A DNA stretch of 64,000 bases, taken from contig NZ_VIRM01000004.1 in assembly GCF_006874475.1 (NCBI RefSeq), positions 1 through 64,000 of the forward strand. The letters run 5' to 3'. The notes beneath the pieces are model-generated. The model saw only the letters and a list, made by a program, of their open reading frames with translations, was not told where the DNA came from and made no database searches. This document shows, piece after piece, positions 25,532 through 36,362 of the stretch. The position numbers and the translations under genes were made by a program. This stretch comes from Microbispora hainanensis (lineage in GTDB: Bacteria > Actinomycetota > Actinomycetes > Streptosporangiales > Streptosporangiaceae). Numbering within the stretch: the stretch's first letter is position 1; the number at the start of each line of letters is the position of its first letter.

Positions 25532-26260
25532 ATGCGGAAGACTTCGAACGACAAGCCCGGCCTGGTCCGCCCCGACGGGAACTCCGTACGTGTCCTCGTG
25601 GTCGACGACGAACCGGACCTCGCCGAGGTCCTCGCCGCGGTGCTGAAGTACGAGGGGTGGGAGGTGCGCACGGCGGGCGACGGGACGTCGGCCGTGCGGG
25701 AGGCGCGGGAGTTCCAGCCCGACGCGGTGGTGCTGGACGTGATGCTGCCCGACTTCGACGGGCTGGAGGTGCTGCGCCGCCTGCGCGCCGAGGCCCCGGA
25801 CGTGTGCGTGCTGTTCCTCACCGCGCGCGACGCGGTGGAGGACCGTATCGCGGGCATCACGGCGGGCGGGGACGACTACGTGACCAAACCGTTCAGCCTG
25901 GAGGAGGTGCTCGCCCGGCTGCGGGGGCTGCTGCGCCGCGCCGGCATGGCGCGCAGCGCCGAGGGCGACCGGCTGACGGTGGGCGAACTGACGATGGACG
26001 AGGACGCCCGCGAGGTGACCCGGGACGGGGAGCTGGTCGAGCTCACGCCGACCGAGTTCGAGCTGCTGCGCTTCCTGATGCGCAACCCCCGGCGCGTGCT
26101 GAGCAAGGCCCAGATCCTCGACCGGGTCTGGTCGTACGACTTCGGCGGGCAGGCGCACGTGGTCGAGCTGTACATCAGCTATCTGCGCAAGAAGATCGAC
26201 GTCGGCCGCAGGCCGCTGATCCACACGGTGCGGGGCGTGGGATACGTCCTGCGGCCGTGA
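25532..26260 (+). CDS. OmpR/PhoB-family response regulator
   Basis: Response regulator of 242 residues: receiver domain (about 16-130) with VDDEPDLAEVL, phospho-acceptor Asp in AVVLDVMLPDFDG, and TKPF; winged-helix DNA-binding domain (about 145-240) with LTPTEFELLRFLM and HVVELYISYLRKKI, ending VRGVGYVLRP. ATG at 25532 is chosen from alignment to the family; its nearest ribosome site GGGGAGGA is 13 bases away, so the start is not certain. It is followed by its sensor kinase and faces the flavocytochrome operon, its likely target. Confidence 0.9.
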   Translation: MRKTSNDKPGLVRPDGNSVRVLVVDDEPDLAEVLAAVLKYEGWEVRTAGDGTSAVREAREFQPDAVVLDVMLPDFDGLEVLRRLRAEAPDVCVLFLTARDAVEDRIAGITAGGDDYVTKPFSLEEVLARLRGLLRRAGMARSAEGDRLTVGELTMDEDAREVTRDGELVELTPTEFELLRFLMRNPRRVLSKAQILDRVWSYDFGGQAHVVELYISYLRKKIDVGRRPLIHTVRGVGYVLRP

Positions 26261-26270
26261 TCGCGCCGCC

Positions 26271-27872
26271 GTGACCGGATCGCCGCGCCCGATCGAGCCG
26301 TCCCGGGCTGAGCCGTCCCGGGCTGAGCCGCGCCGGGCTGAGCCGTCCCGGGCTGAGCCGCGCCGGGAAGTGTCGCGCACGCGCCGCCTTCTTCGCCCGG
26401 TGCCGACGACGTTGCGGGCCCGCCTGGTGGTGGGCACGCTGGTGCTGCTCGTGCTCGCCTGCGCGGCGGCCGGGGCGGCCTCGTCTCTCCTGCTCGAACG
26501 GTTCATGATCGAACGGCTGGACCAGCAGCTGTCCATGACGGCCGGGCGGTTCGCGGAGAGCCTGGCCCACGAGGAGCACGAGCAGCGCGAGCACGAGTAT
26601 CCGCGCGATCCGTACGGCGGGCGCGGGGACTCGCGCGGGCAGGCGCCCGGCACCCTGGGCGTGCTCGTGCAGGACGGCCGGGTGGAGACGCCCGCTGTCG
26701 TGGGCCGGGCCGACCCGGTGCTGTCGGCGGCGGACCGGAAGGCGCTGGCCGCCGTCCCGTCCGACGGGCTCGGGCACACGGTGGAGCTGTCTTCGGACGG
26801 CCTCGGCGACTACCGGGTGATGGGCGTCGGCGACCCCGGCGGGGAGCTGCTCATCACCGGCCTGCCGCTGAAGGACGTGCGGGCCACCGTCCAGCGCCTG
26901 CAGATCGCCGAGATCGGGGTGTTCGCCGTCGTCGTGCTCGTGACGGGGATCGCCGGGGCCGTCTGGGTGCGGCTGTCGCTGCGCCCGCTGGACCGGGTCG
27001 CCGCCACGGCCCGGCGCGTGGCCCGCCTGCCGCTCGCCGACGGAGAGGTGGCGTTGCCCGAGGGAGTGCCCGACGAGGACCCCCGCACCGAGATCGGCCA
27101 GGTGGGGGAGGCGTTCAACCGCATGCTCGGCCACGTGGGACGGGCCCTCGCCCACCGCCACGCCAGCGAGCAGCGGATGCGCACCTTCGCCGCCGACGCC
27201 AGCCACGAACTGCGCACCCCGCTCGCCGCCGTCCGCGCCCACGTCCAGCTCGCCCGGCGCGACGAGGAGGCCGTCCCCGACGGCGTACGGCACGCCCTGG
27301 AGCGCATCGACGCCGAGTCGGCCCGCATGGGCACGCTCGTGGACGACCTGTTGCTGCTGACCCGGCTCGACGCCGGCCGCCCGCTGGCGCGCGAGGAGGC
27401 CGACCTGACCCGCCTGGTGATCGACGCCACCAGCGACGCCCGCGCCTACGGGCCCGGCCACCGCTGGAGGCTCGACCTGCCCGAGGAGCCGGTCACCGTG
27501 CCCGGGGACCCCGACCGGCTCCACCAGGTGGTGGCCAACCTGCTGGGCAACGCCAGCGCGCACACCCCGCCCGGCACGACGGTGACCGTGGCCCTGCGTG
27601 TGCCCGGCCCGGACAAGGCGGAGCTGACCGTGACCGACGACGGCCCCGGCATTCCCGAGGACCTGCAGGGCGAGATCTTCGAACGGTTCGTCCGCGCCGA
27701 CAAGGCCCGCACCCGGGCCTCGGGCGGCAGCGGCCTGGGACTCGCGATCGTCAGGGCGGTGGTGGCCGCCCACGGCGGCACCGTCGACGTCGAGAGCCGT
27801 CCCGGCCGTACGGCGTTCCGCGTCATGCTGCCCGCAGGGCCGGTGGCGGCGGACGAGGCGCTCTGCGAATGA
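26271..27872 (+). CDS. Sensor histidine kinase
   Basis: Membrane sensor of up to 533 residues. Two helices (LVVGTLVLLVLACAAAGAA and IGVFAVVVLVTGIAGAVWV) flank a small, charged extracellular domain; then HAMP, HisKA with DASHELRTPLAAVRAHVQLA (phospho-His), and HATPase with NLLGNASAHTPPG, DDGPGIPEDL and GSGLGLAIVRAVV. Signal unknown. The GTG at 26271 starts ten bases after the response regulator stop; it would place five SRAEP-type repeats at the N-terminus. A GTG at 26370, after the repeats, is an alternative start that would leave the repeats untranslated. Sits in an operon with the response regulator. Confidence 0.9.
   Translation: MTGSPRPIEPSRAEPSRAEPRRAEPSRAEPRREVSRTRRLLRPVPTTLRARLVVGTLVLLVLACAAAGAASSLLLERFMIERLDQQLSMTAGRFAESLAHEEHEQREHEYPRDPYGGRGDSRGQAPGTLGVLVQDGRVETPAVVGRADPVLSAADRKALAAVPSDGLGHTVELSSDGLGDYRVMGVGDPGGELLITGLPLKDVRATVQRLQIAEIGVFAVVVLVTGIAGAVWVRLSLRPLDRVAATARRVARLPLADGEVALPEGVPDEDPRTEIGQVGEAFNRMLGHVGRALAHRHASEQRMRTFAADASHELRTPLAAVRAHVQLARRDEEAVPDGVRHALERIDAESARMGTLVDDLLLLTRLDAGRPLAREEADLTRLVIDATSDARAYGPGHRWRLDLPEEPVTVPGDPDRLHQVVANLLGNASAHTPPGTTVTVALRVPGPDKAELTVTDDGPGIPEDLQGEIFERFVRADKARTRASGGSGLGLAIVRAVVAAHGGTVDVESRPGRTAFRVMLPAGPVAADEALCE
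26296..26370. repeat. Five 15-base tandem repeats at histidine kinase start
   Basis: GAGCCGTCCCGGGCT, five copies with GTC/GCG variation. Each copy has AGCC...GGCT ends and could form a small stem. In the kinase frame it encodes Ser-Arg-Ala-Glu-Pro repeats. Confidence 0.9.
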
Positions 27873-27932
27873 TCCTGACCGACGGTGATCGTTTCCGGTA
27901 GTGTCGCCCCGTCCGATGCAGGAAGGGGGGAC

Positions 27933-30245
27933 ATGGCCGGGTTACGGGCGCTTCGCACCGACGATCCGCGGCAGGTGGGCCTCTACCGGCTGGCCGGCCT
28001 GCTCGGCGAGGGCGGCCAGGGGACCGTGTATCAGGGCCTGGCCCCGAGCGGCGAGCCCGTGGCGGTGAAACTGCTGCACGCGCGCTTCATCGGGGACGAC
28101 CGGGCGCGGGCGCGGTTCGCGGCCGAGCTGGATCACGCGCGCAGGGTCGCGGCGTTCTGCACGGCGCGGGTGCTGGACGCCGACGTGGCGCGGGATCGGC
28201 CCTACATCGTGTCGGAGTTCGTCGCGGGGCCGTCGCTCAGCGAGGTGATCGCCTCCGGCGGGCCGGTGACGGGCGGTGCGCTGGAGCGGCTGGCGATCGC
28301 GACGGTGACGGCACTGGCGGCGATCCACGAGGCCGGGGTGGTGCACAGGGATTTCAAGCCCGGCAACGTCATCATGGGGACGGACGGGCCGCGAGTGATC
28401 GACTTCGGGATCGCGCGGGCGCTGGACGCCACCGGCACCGTGTCGAGCGCTGTCGTGGGCACCCCCGCCTACATGGCGCCCGAGCAGATCGCCGGGCAGA
28501 CGGTCGGCGCCGCCGCCGACGTGTTCGCCTGGGCCTGCACGATCGCCTACGCCGCGAACGGAGCCACTCCCTTCGGGCAGGACTCCATCCCCGCCGTCAT
28601 GAACCGCATCCTGCACGCCGACCCCGACCTGGGCCCCCTCGACGGTGGACTGACCGGCGCGTTGCGCGAGATCATCACCGCCTGCCTGGCCAAGGACCCG
28701 GCCAGCCGCCCCGCCGCCCGGGAGATCCTGCTGCGCCTCCTCGGCGCCGGCCACCCCGCCGGCCACCCCGCCGGCCACCCCGCCGGCCACCCCGCCGGCA
28801 CCCTGCTCGCGCCCCTGCTCGCGGAAGGCGCCCGCGCCGCCGCCACCGGTCCCGGTCCTGCCCACTCTGCCGCCGATCCCGGCTCGGGTCCCGGCGCCAT
28901 CCCGCCGCCCCCGCGCACGCTGCCGCTGTCCTCCGCACCCCCGGCCGCCGCCGACGCGCCTGCCGCGTCCCGGGTGCGCGGAGCGCCGCCGCTGATCGTC
29001 GCGGCCGTGCTGGCGGTGGGCGGGTTCACCGTGCTGCTGGACGGCACCGTGATGGGGCTCGCGGCGCCCGTGATCTCGCGCGAGCTCGGAGCGTCGTACA
29101 CGGACGCGCAGTGGGTGATCATCGCCTACCTGCTGGCCGCGACGGTGGTCGTCCCCCTCACCGGGTGGCTGGCCCGGCGGTTCGGGGCGGCGGTGGTGTG
29201 GATCGCCGCGCTCGCCCTTTCGCTGGCCGGCTCGGCCCTGTGCGGGCTGGCCTGGTCGTTCGGCGCCCTCGTCGCCTTCCGGGTGATGCAGGGACTCGGC
29301 GCCGGGATGGTCTTCCCGCTGAGCCGCATCCTCGTCGCCGGTGCCGCCGACGTCGCGGCGGCCGGTGAGGTCACCGAGGGCGCAGGCCGCGAGCGGCCCG
29401 GCCGGGTGACGGCCCTGAGCGTGGTGGCCGTACAGGCGGCCCTCATGGCCGGGCCCGTCGTCGCGGGCGCGGTCGCCGACGCGCTGTCCTGGCGGTGGAT
29501 CTTCTTCCTCGCCGTTCCCCTGCTGCTGCTGACGAGCATCCTGTCGGCCGTGCTCCTGCCCTTCGCGCCCCACACGGGGGCCGCCGAGCGGTTCGGCCCG
29601 GGGCGGGCGGCCCGGTCCGCCCAGCCCAGGCTCGTGGACCGGCGCCTGTTCCGCGACCGTGCGCTCACCGCCTCGGCCGCCGTGTCGCTGCTCCACCACG
29701 TCGCGTTCTTCGCCGCGGCGTTCGTGGTGCCGCTGTACTTCCAGACCGTCGACGGCATGTCGCCCGGGCAGGCCGGGTGGCTGTTCGCCGCGCAGGGGGC
29801 GGGCATGCTCGTCGTGGTGCTCCTGGCCGGAAGGCTCGTCGGCGCATTGCGCGACTCCCGCCTGTCGGTCCTCGCCGGTCTCGCCCTGGTCGCGGGCGGC
29901 ACGCTCCCGTTCGCGCTCACTTCCGCCTACACGAATCCTCCGGTGCAGGCCGCGGCGCTGTTCGTCCGCGGCCTCGGGCTGGCGTTCGTCGCAACGACGT
30001 TGATGGCGCGGACCCCGGCGGCGACGACGGCCGGCGCCATGGGTGTGCCGGCCGGCGGTGCGGTGGGGACGGCGCTGATCGCCGTGGTGCTGGGGTGGCC
30101 CGCCGTCTCCGGTGTCCCGGACATGGGCGCGGCGTTCTCTTCGGCGTTCTCTTCGGCGTTCTGGGCGATCCTGGCGGCCGTGGCGCTCACGGCGGTCCCC
30201 GCCCTGTTCCTGCCGGCGCACGCGGCCCGCCGTACGGGCGTGTGA
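27933..30245 (+). CDS. Ser/Thr protein kinase fused to a 12-helix MFS transporter
   Basis: One 770-residue frame with two unlike parts. Kinase (about 14-275): LLGEGGQGTVYQG, VAVKLLHARF, VHRDFKPGNVIM, DFGIARAL, TPAYMAPEQ; all key residues are present. Linker (about 275-348): GHPA repeats and Pro/Ala-rich sequence. Then (350-765) twelve hydrophobic helices of the drug:proton MFS type, opening LIVAAVLAVGGFTVLLDGTV, with TDAQWVIIAYLLAATVVVPL, a GWLARRFG loop and FRVMQGLGAGMVFPLSRIL. DHA2 exporters normally have 14 helices. ATG at 27933 has GGAAGGGGGG upstream. No stop, frameshift or ribosome site separates the parts. Presumably the kinase, in the cytoplasm, regulates or is regulated by transport. 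Its kinase half is a paralogue of that at 8.3-10.3 kb. Confidence 0.9.
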   Translation: MAGLRALRTDDPRQVGLYRLAGLLGEGGQGTVYQGLAPSGEPVAVKLLHARFIGDDRARARFAAELDHARRVAAFCTARVLDADVARDRPYIVSEFVAGPSLSEVIASGGPVTGGALERLAIATVTALAAIHEAGVVHRDFKPGNVIMGTDGPRVIDFGIARALDATGTVSSAVVGTPAYMAPEQIAGQTVGAAADVFAWACTIAYAANGATPFGQDSIPAVMNRILHADPDLGPLDGGLTGALREIITACLAKDPASRPAAREILLRLLGAGHPAGHPAGHPAGHPAGTLLAPLLAEGARAAATGPGPAHSAADPGSGPGAIPPPPRTLPLSSAPPAAADAPAASRVRGAPPLIVAAVLAVGGFTVLLDGTVMGLAAPVISRELGASYTDAQWVIIAYLLAATVVVPLTGWLARRFGAAVVWIAALALSLAGSALCGLAWSFGALVAFRVMQGLGAGMVFPLSRILVAGAADVAAAGEVTEGAGRERPGRVTALSVVAVQAALMAGPVVAGAVADALSWRWIFFLAVPLLLLTSILSAVLLPFAPHTGAAERFGPGRAARSAQPRLVDRRLFRDRALTASAAVSLLHHVAFFAAAFVVPLYFQTVDGMSPGQAGWLFAAQGAGMLVVVLLAGRLVGALRDSRLSVLAGLALVAGGTLPFALTSAYTNPPVQAAALFVRGLGLAFVATTLMARTPAATTAGAMGVPAGGAVGTALIAVVLGWPAVSGVPDMGAAFSSAFSSAFWAILAAVALTAVPALFLPAHAARRTGV
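28749..28796. repeat. 12-base tandem repeat in the kinase-MFS linker
   Basis: Four identical copies of GGCCACCCCGCC encoding Gly-His-Pro-Ala repeats at the end of the kinase domain. Confidence 0.9.
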
Positions 30246-30287
30246 CCTAACTCCCATCTGAGGGGGTGCAGTGAAACAAATGTTGCA

Positions 30288-30353
30288 TATGAGCAATACT
30301 TAGGCCTCGGGGGGGCAGGGGGGTCTTTCTTCGCGAAGGTCCCTCCGCGACAT
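30288..30353 (+). promoter_or_regulatory. Structured leader region of the 87-residue protein gene
   Basis: The gap before the small gene holds TTGCATATGAGCAA (partial dyad), a G-rich stretch of seven and six Gs separated by CA, and the palindrome CTTCGCGAAG. It is distinct from its surroundings, but I cannot assign promoter elements with confidence. Confidence 0.3.
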
Positions 30354-30365
30354 GAGAGGTGTGCA

Positions 30366-30629
30366 ATGACCGCGACCGCTACCGAGCGCAGTACGACTGA
30401 CGGGCTTCGTCAGCCCTGGCCCGATGACCGCTACGAGGTCAGGTGCGACAGGGAGAGCCCGTTCACCGGTAGCCGTGACCGTTACCACTACGCCAAGAAC
30501 GCCGTCGAGTCGGCGAAGGCGCTGGAGCGAGCGGGACTCGCCCGCCGTGTCATGGTCGTCAGGCTGGAGGACGAGACCGTCATCTACGACCGTGTCGGCG
30601 ACGTGAACCTGCCTCCGGAGTCGTGGTGA
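30366..30629 (+). CDS. Small conserved-type actinobacterial protein, function unknown
   Basis: Soluble protein of 87 residues with no membrane segment. It has an unstructured start (MTATATERSTTDG), then YEVRCDRESPFTGSRDRYHY, an amphipathic helix AKNAVESAKALERAGLARRV and a beta-rich end VVRLEDETVIYDRVGDVNL. The codon use and GAGAGG site before the ATG support a real gene. I do not recognise a known domain. It stands alone between the kinase-MFS gene and a strong bidirectional terminator. Confidence 0.75.
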   Translation: MTATATERSTTDGLRQPWPDDRYEVRCDRESPFTGSRDRYHYAKNAVESAKALERAGLARRVMVVRLEDETVIYDRVGDVNLPPESW

Positions 30630-30635
30630 TCGGGC

Positions 30636-30652
30636 ATGTCACGGCGTGACAT
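30636..30652. promoter_or_regulatory. Palindrome downstream of the small gene
   Basis: ATGTCAC and GTGACAT around a GGC centre, seven bases after the stop codon. It may be a short terminator stem or a protein site; no evidence decides. Confidence 0.35.
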
Positions 30653-30682
30653 CTCCGGTCGCGTCTGGTCCATATAACGCGA

Positions 30683-30717
30683 GACGATCCCCCGGGAGTG
30701 TGTCCCGGGGGATCGTC
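30683..30717. terminator. Perfect bidirectional terminator hairpin
   Basis: Perfect 15-base arms GACGATCCCCCGGGA and its complement around a five-base loop GTGTG. It separates the plus-strand small gene from the minus-strand CBM2 gene and can serve both. Confidence 0.85.
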
Positions 30718-30803
30718 CGCGTATGGATCGGCCTGCTTGAGATCGGCCTGCTCAGGGTCGCCGGCCGGAGGGTCCGGTCCTTCGTGTGAGGAACGCCCGC
30801 CGG

Positions 30804-31205
30804 TCAGACGGGCGTGCAGGTCACGTCGGGGGCCTTGCCGCCGCCCAGGCGGGCGGCGAAGCCGAAGACGGTGGAGCCGCCGATCGGCAGGTTGCCGTTG
30901 TAGCTCTCGTTGCCGAAGGCGTACGAGCCGACGATGCCGACCACCGGGAGGGGCACGGCCCCCCACACCTGGGTGATGACGCTGCCGTCGGTGTAGCGCC
31001 ACGACACACGCCAGCCCTTGATCGCCCATGAGCCGGTGTTGGTCACCGTGACCTGCCCGAGCGAGACGGCGTCGCGCGTTCCGGGCCATTCGCTGGTGAC
31101 CGTGTAGACCGCCTTGCAGCCGATCGAGTCCGCGGACGCGGGGGCGGCCGTGATCCCCGCGGTCGCCAGGATGAGGCCTGTCGCGGCGATCGTCCTTCTG
31201 ATCAT
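30804..31205 (-). CDS. Secreted stand-alone CBM2-like protein
   Basis: Protein of 133 residues with a signal peptide (about 1-25, IRRTIAATGLILATAGITAA) and one domain of the cellulose-binding CBM2 kind: CKAVYTVTSEWPG, VTVTNTGSWAIKGWRVSW, FGNESYNGNLPIGGSTVFGF and a closing VTCTPV. The end Cys residues should form the usual disulfide. Where CBM2 modules of the two cellulases next to it read SWNGNL, this one has SYNGNL, so a surface aromatic is Tyr. No catalytic domain. It probably binds polysaccharide and may help the cellulases. Third gene of the minus-strand cellulose locus, after a terminator-like hairpin. Confidence 0.82.
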   Translation of the reverse strand: MIRRTIAATGLILATAGITAAPASADSIGCKAVYTVTSEWPGTRDAVSLGQVTVTNTGSWAIKGWRVSWRYTDGSVITQVWGAVPLPVVGIVGSYAFGNESYNGNLPIGGSTVFGFAARLGGGKAPDVTCTPV

Positions 31206-31237
31206 CGATCTCTCCCTTGCTCGGCGCTGACGTGGAT

Positions 31238-31279
31238 GCCCGCCTCCCCCAGAGAGGGGTCCGTCTGGGGAAGGCGGGC
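31238..31279 (-). terminator. Hairpin between GH9 and CBM2 genes
   Basis: Sixteen-base arms (31238-31253, 31264-31279) with one mismatch and a ten-base loop. Located 27 bases after the GH9 stop and 33 before the CBM2 start. Confidence 0.7.
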
Positions 31280-31305
31280 GACTGGGGCGAGCCCGGGAAC
31301 TCGGG

Positions 31306-33862
<2,557 letters not shown>

Positions 33863-33878
33863 GGCTTACGGGGCGTGC

Positions 33879-36362
33879 TCAGCCGTTGGGGAAGAGCAGG
33901 CCGTACTGTCCGAGCGCGGTGGCCACATCGGTCTGCGCCCAGAAGCGGTGGTAGTGGAAGACCGGAGCCGATCCACCGTTCAGGTACGACTGGACCTTCG
34001 ACCAGTCCGGGTCGTTCTTGTACCAGGACCGGATGGAGATGAAGGTCGAGTTGCTGTTGATCGGGTCGCCGTTCGGCATCTTGCCGCTCCAGCCGGACGG
34101 GACGTAGATCGGGTCGTCCAGGCGGTTGTAGTCGGCCTTGGTCTCCGCGACCGACACACCCTTGGCGTCCTGGTTGTTCTTCCAGATGCCGTCGAGCAGG
34201 GCCTTGGCCGTGCTCTTGGCCTGGGCGTTGCCCGACTTGGCCGCGTAGAACATCAGCGTCTTGGCGTACGAACCCGCCACGCCGATGTCGTCGGTGTAGT
34301 CCTGGATGGTCACGTGCAGGCCGGTGTTGGCCGACGGCATCCCCGAGCCGCTGAAGCTGGCGTCCGGCTGGCCGGTCCACCGCAGCGTCGACGGGATCTG
34401 GAAGGTGCCGTCGGAGTTGACCGTGGTGCCCGACAGCGCCCAGGCGACCCACTTGTCGAGGATCGTCTTGGCGTCCGCGTTGCCCGTGGCGTAGTAGAGC
34501 TCGGCCACGCGCTCCATCGACCACGCCTGGAAGCCGAACCACTGGTTGGACGGCGGGTCGTGGTAGACGGGCTGCCAGTCATAGGCCATGCCGAAGAACT
34601 TCGGCAGGCTCGACGGCGGGGAGGCGTAGTGGCCCTCCCAGCTGTTGGTCGCGCCACCGGCGATGCCGCCCTCGGCCGACTGCAGCCACTTGTAGAACTG
34701 CAGCTGGCGGGTGAGGCTGGTCGACCAGTCGCTGACGGCGGTGGAGCCCTTCGGCTTCAGCGCGTTGACGTTCGACAGCGCCCAGGCCGCCATCGGGTTC
34801 TGGTAGCCGCCGTGGTTGTGGCTGGAGCCGATGCGCCAGGCCCATCCGGCCGACGTGTCGTACGCGCCGCCCCAGGCGTAGTACCAGGACAGCAGGTAGT
34901 TCGACGCGTTCTTGCCGGTGCCCGCCGGGCAGGAGGTGCTGGTGCAGTTCGGCTGCTTGAAGTACTTGTCGTACATCGCGTAGCGCAGGTAGTCGCCCAT
35001 CTTGGCGGCGTTGGACACCGCGGTGGAGATCTGCGACTGCTTGCCCTGCTCGGTCGCCCAGGTCAGCGCCCAGTAGGCGGCCTGGACGGCGCGGGCGTCG
35101 GCGTCCGGCGCGTTGGTGTACTTCCACTGCTTCGCGTACGACGCGTCACCCGTGAACAGGTCGAGGAACCCGTTCGGACCGCCGAACTTGAAGGTGTCGC
35201 ACGACGGCTGCGGAATGGTCTCGAAGACCGACTCCTCGGGGCCGCGCTGGTAGGTGTTGATGTACGCGGGCTTGGTGGTGCCGTCGCCGCAGCGGCCGAA
35301 GCCGTAGGTGTTGTCGACGTCCAGCAGCCAGTGCATGCCGTAGATGTCGGAGGTGCCGTACGCGCTCTTCAGCTCGTTCGCGATCGGGTCGGTGCCGACG
35401 CTGACGCCGCTGTCGAGCCGGGACGGGTACTGGCTGATGTCGTTCCACTCACCCGCGTACGTCGCCGGCTTGCTGGCGTCGTACTTGTCGTTGGTGGGCT
35501 GGTCGGCGTGCGACGGGATGATGTACTTCTCCATCGTCGTCCACGCGGTGTTGAACTTCGTCCAGTCACCGGTGATCTTGCCGTACATCGCCTCCAGCCA
35601 CAGGTAGTAGCTGAACGCCTCGGACGTCGTCTCGTGACCCTGGTCGGGAGCCTCCACGAGCAGCGTCTCGACCGAGTGGTAAGGCACGCCTTCGGGCGAG
35701 AAGTAGCCGTTGGCCGGGTCGTGGATCTTGTTGTACATCGTCATGAAGTTCTTGATGTACTCGTTGTCCGTACCCGGGGTGGGGCTGGTCGACGGGCTCG
35801 GCGAGGGCGAGGGCGAGAGGGTCGGCGACGGGCTCGGGGAGGGCGAGCGCGTCGGGGACGGGCTCGGGGAGGGCGAGCGCGTCGGGGACGGGGACGGGGA
35901 CGGGGACGGGCTGACGGTCGCGCCGCAGGTCACACCGTTGATGGAGAACGAGGCGGGCTTGTTGTTGCTGCCGGACCACGTTCCCTGGAACCCGATGTTG
36001 GTCGTCGCGCCGGTGCCGAGGTTCCCGTTCCACGACATGCTCGTGGCCGTGACGGTGGAGCCGCTCTGGCTCCAGTTCGCCGACCAGCCGTTCGACAGCC
36101 GCTGCCCGTTGGGGAAGTCGAACCGCAGCGTCCAGTTGCTGACCGGGTCGCCCAGGTTCTTGATGTCGAGGCTGGCCGTGAAACCGCCCGATCCGGAACC
36201 CCAGGAGTTGAGCGCGTACTGCACGTCGCAGGACACGGCGGCGGACGCAGGGGTCTGCGCCAGCCCGACGAGGAGGCCGCCGGACACGGCGGCGGCCGCC
36301 ACAAGGGCGATCCGTCTCCGCGATCGTGGGAGCGCTCCCGTACTCAGAGCTCTCGTTCGCAT
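33879..36362 (-). CDS. GH48 reducing-end cellulase with N-terminal CBM2
   Basis: Secreted exocellulase of 827 residues. Signal peptide (about 1-40, twin Arg-rich n-region [17 protein letters not shown]); CBM2 (about 42-140) with the three expected Trp sites including [11 protein letters not shown]; Ser-Pro-Thr linker (about 143-187); GH48 domain (about 190-827). The catalytic segment has [20 protein letters not shown], matching the VEAPD...TTSEA motif with the two Glu residues 11 apart used in CelF. GH48 enzymes release cellobiose from reducing ends and are key to crystalline cellulose breakdown. The start ATG at 36360-36362 fits the signal peptide; longer readings cross the operator region. 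One operator copy lies upstream, another inside the signal-peptide codons. Confidence 0.94.
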   Translation of the reverse strand: MRTRALSTGALPRSRRRIALVAAAAVSGGLLVGLAQTPASAAVSCDVQYALNSWGSGSGGFTASLDIKNLGDPVSNWTLRFDFPNGQRLSNGWSANWSQSGSTVTATSMSWNGNLGTGATTNIGFQGTWSGSNNKPASFSINGVTCGATVSPSPSPSPSPTRSPSPSPSPTRSPSPSPSPTLSPSPSPSPSTSPTPGTDNEYIKNFMTMYNKIHDPANGYFSPEGVPYHSVETLLVEAPDQGHETTSEAFSYYLWLEAMYGKITGDWTKFNTAWTTMEKYIIPSHADQPTNDKYDASKPATYAGEWNDISQYPSRLDSGVSVGTDPIANELKSAYGTSDIYGMHWLLDVDNTYGFGRCGDGTTKPAYINTYQRGPEESVFETIPQPSCDTFKFGGPNGFLDLFTGDASYAKQWKYTNAPDADARAVQAAYWALTWATEQGKQSQISTAVSNAAKMGDYLRYAMYDKYFKQPNCTSTSCPAGTGKNASNYLLSWYYAWGGAYDTSAGWAWRIGSSHNHGGYQNPMAAWALSNVNALKPKGSTAVSDWSTSLTRQLQFYKWLQSAEGGIAGGATNSWEGHYASPPSSLPKFFGMAYDWQPVYHDPPSNQWFGFQAWSMERVAELYYATGNADAKTILDKWVAWALSGTTVNSDGTFQIPSTLRWTGQPDASFSGSGMPSANTGLHVTIQDYTDDIGVAGSYAKTLMFYAAKSGNAQAKSTAKALLDGIWKNNQDAKGVSVAETKADYNRLDDPIYVPSGWSGKMPNGDPINSNSTFISIRSWYKNDPDWSKVQSYLNGGSAPVFHYHRFWAQTDVATALGQYGLLFPNG
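36327..36340. promoter_or_regulatory. CelR/CebR-type operator inside GH48 signal-peptide codons
   Basis: TGGGAGCGCTCCCG, 13 of 14 bases of the cellulase operator, 22 bases into the coding sequence. It could act as a roadblock site. Confidence 0.6.

Noticed and set aside
27933-30245. Two separate genes, kinase and MFS transporter
   Set aside because: No stop codon, frameshift or ribosome site in the linker; codon use is uniform. A GTG near 28977 is possible as an internal start but has no Shine-Dalgarno sequence.
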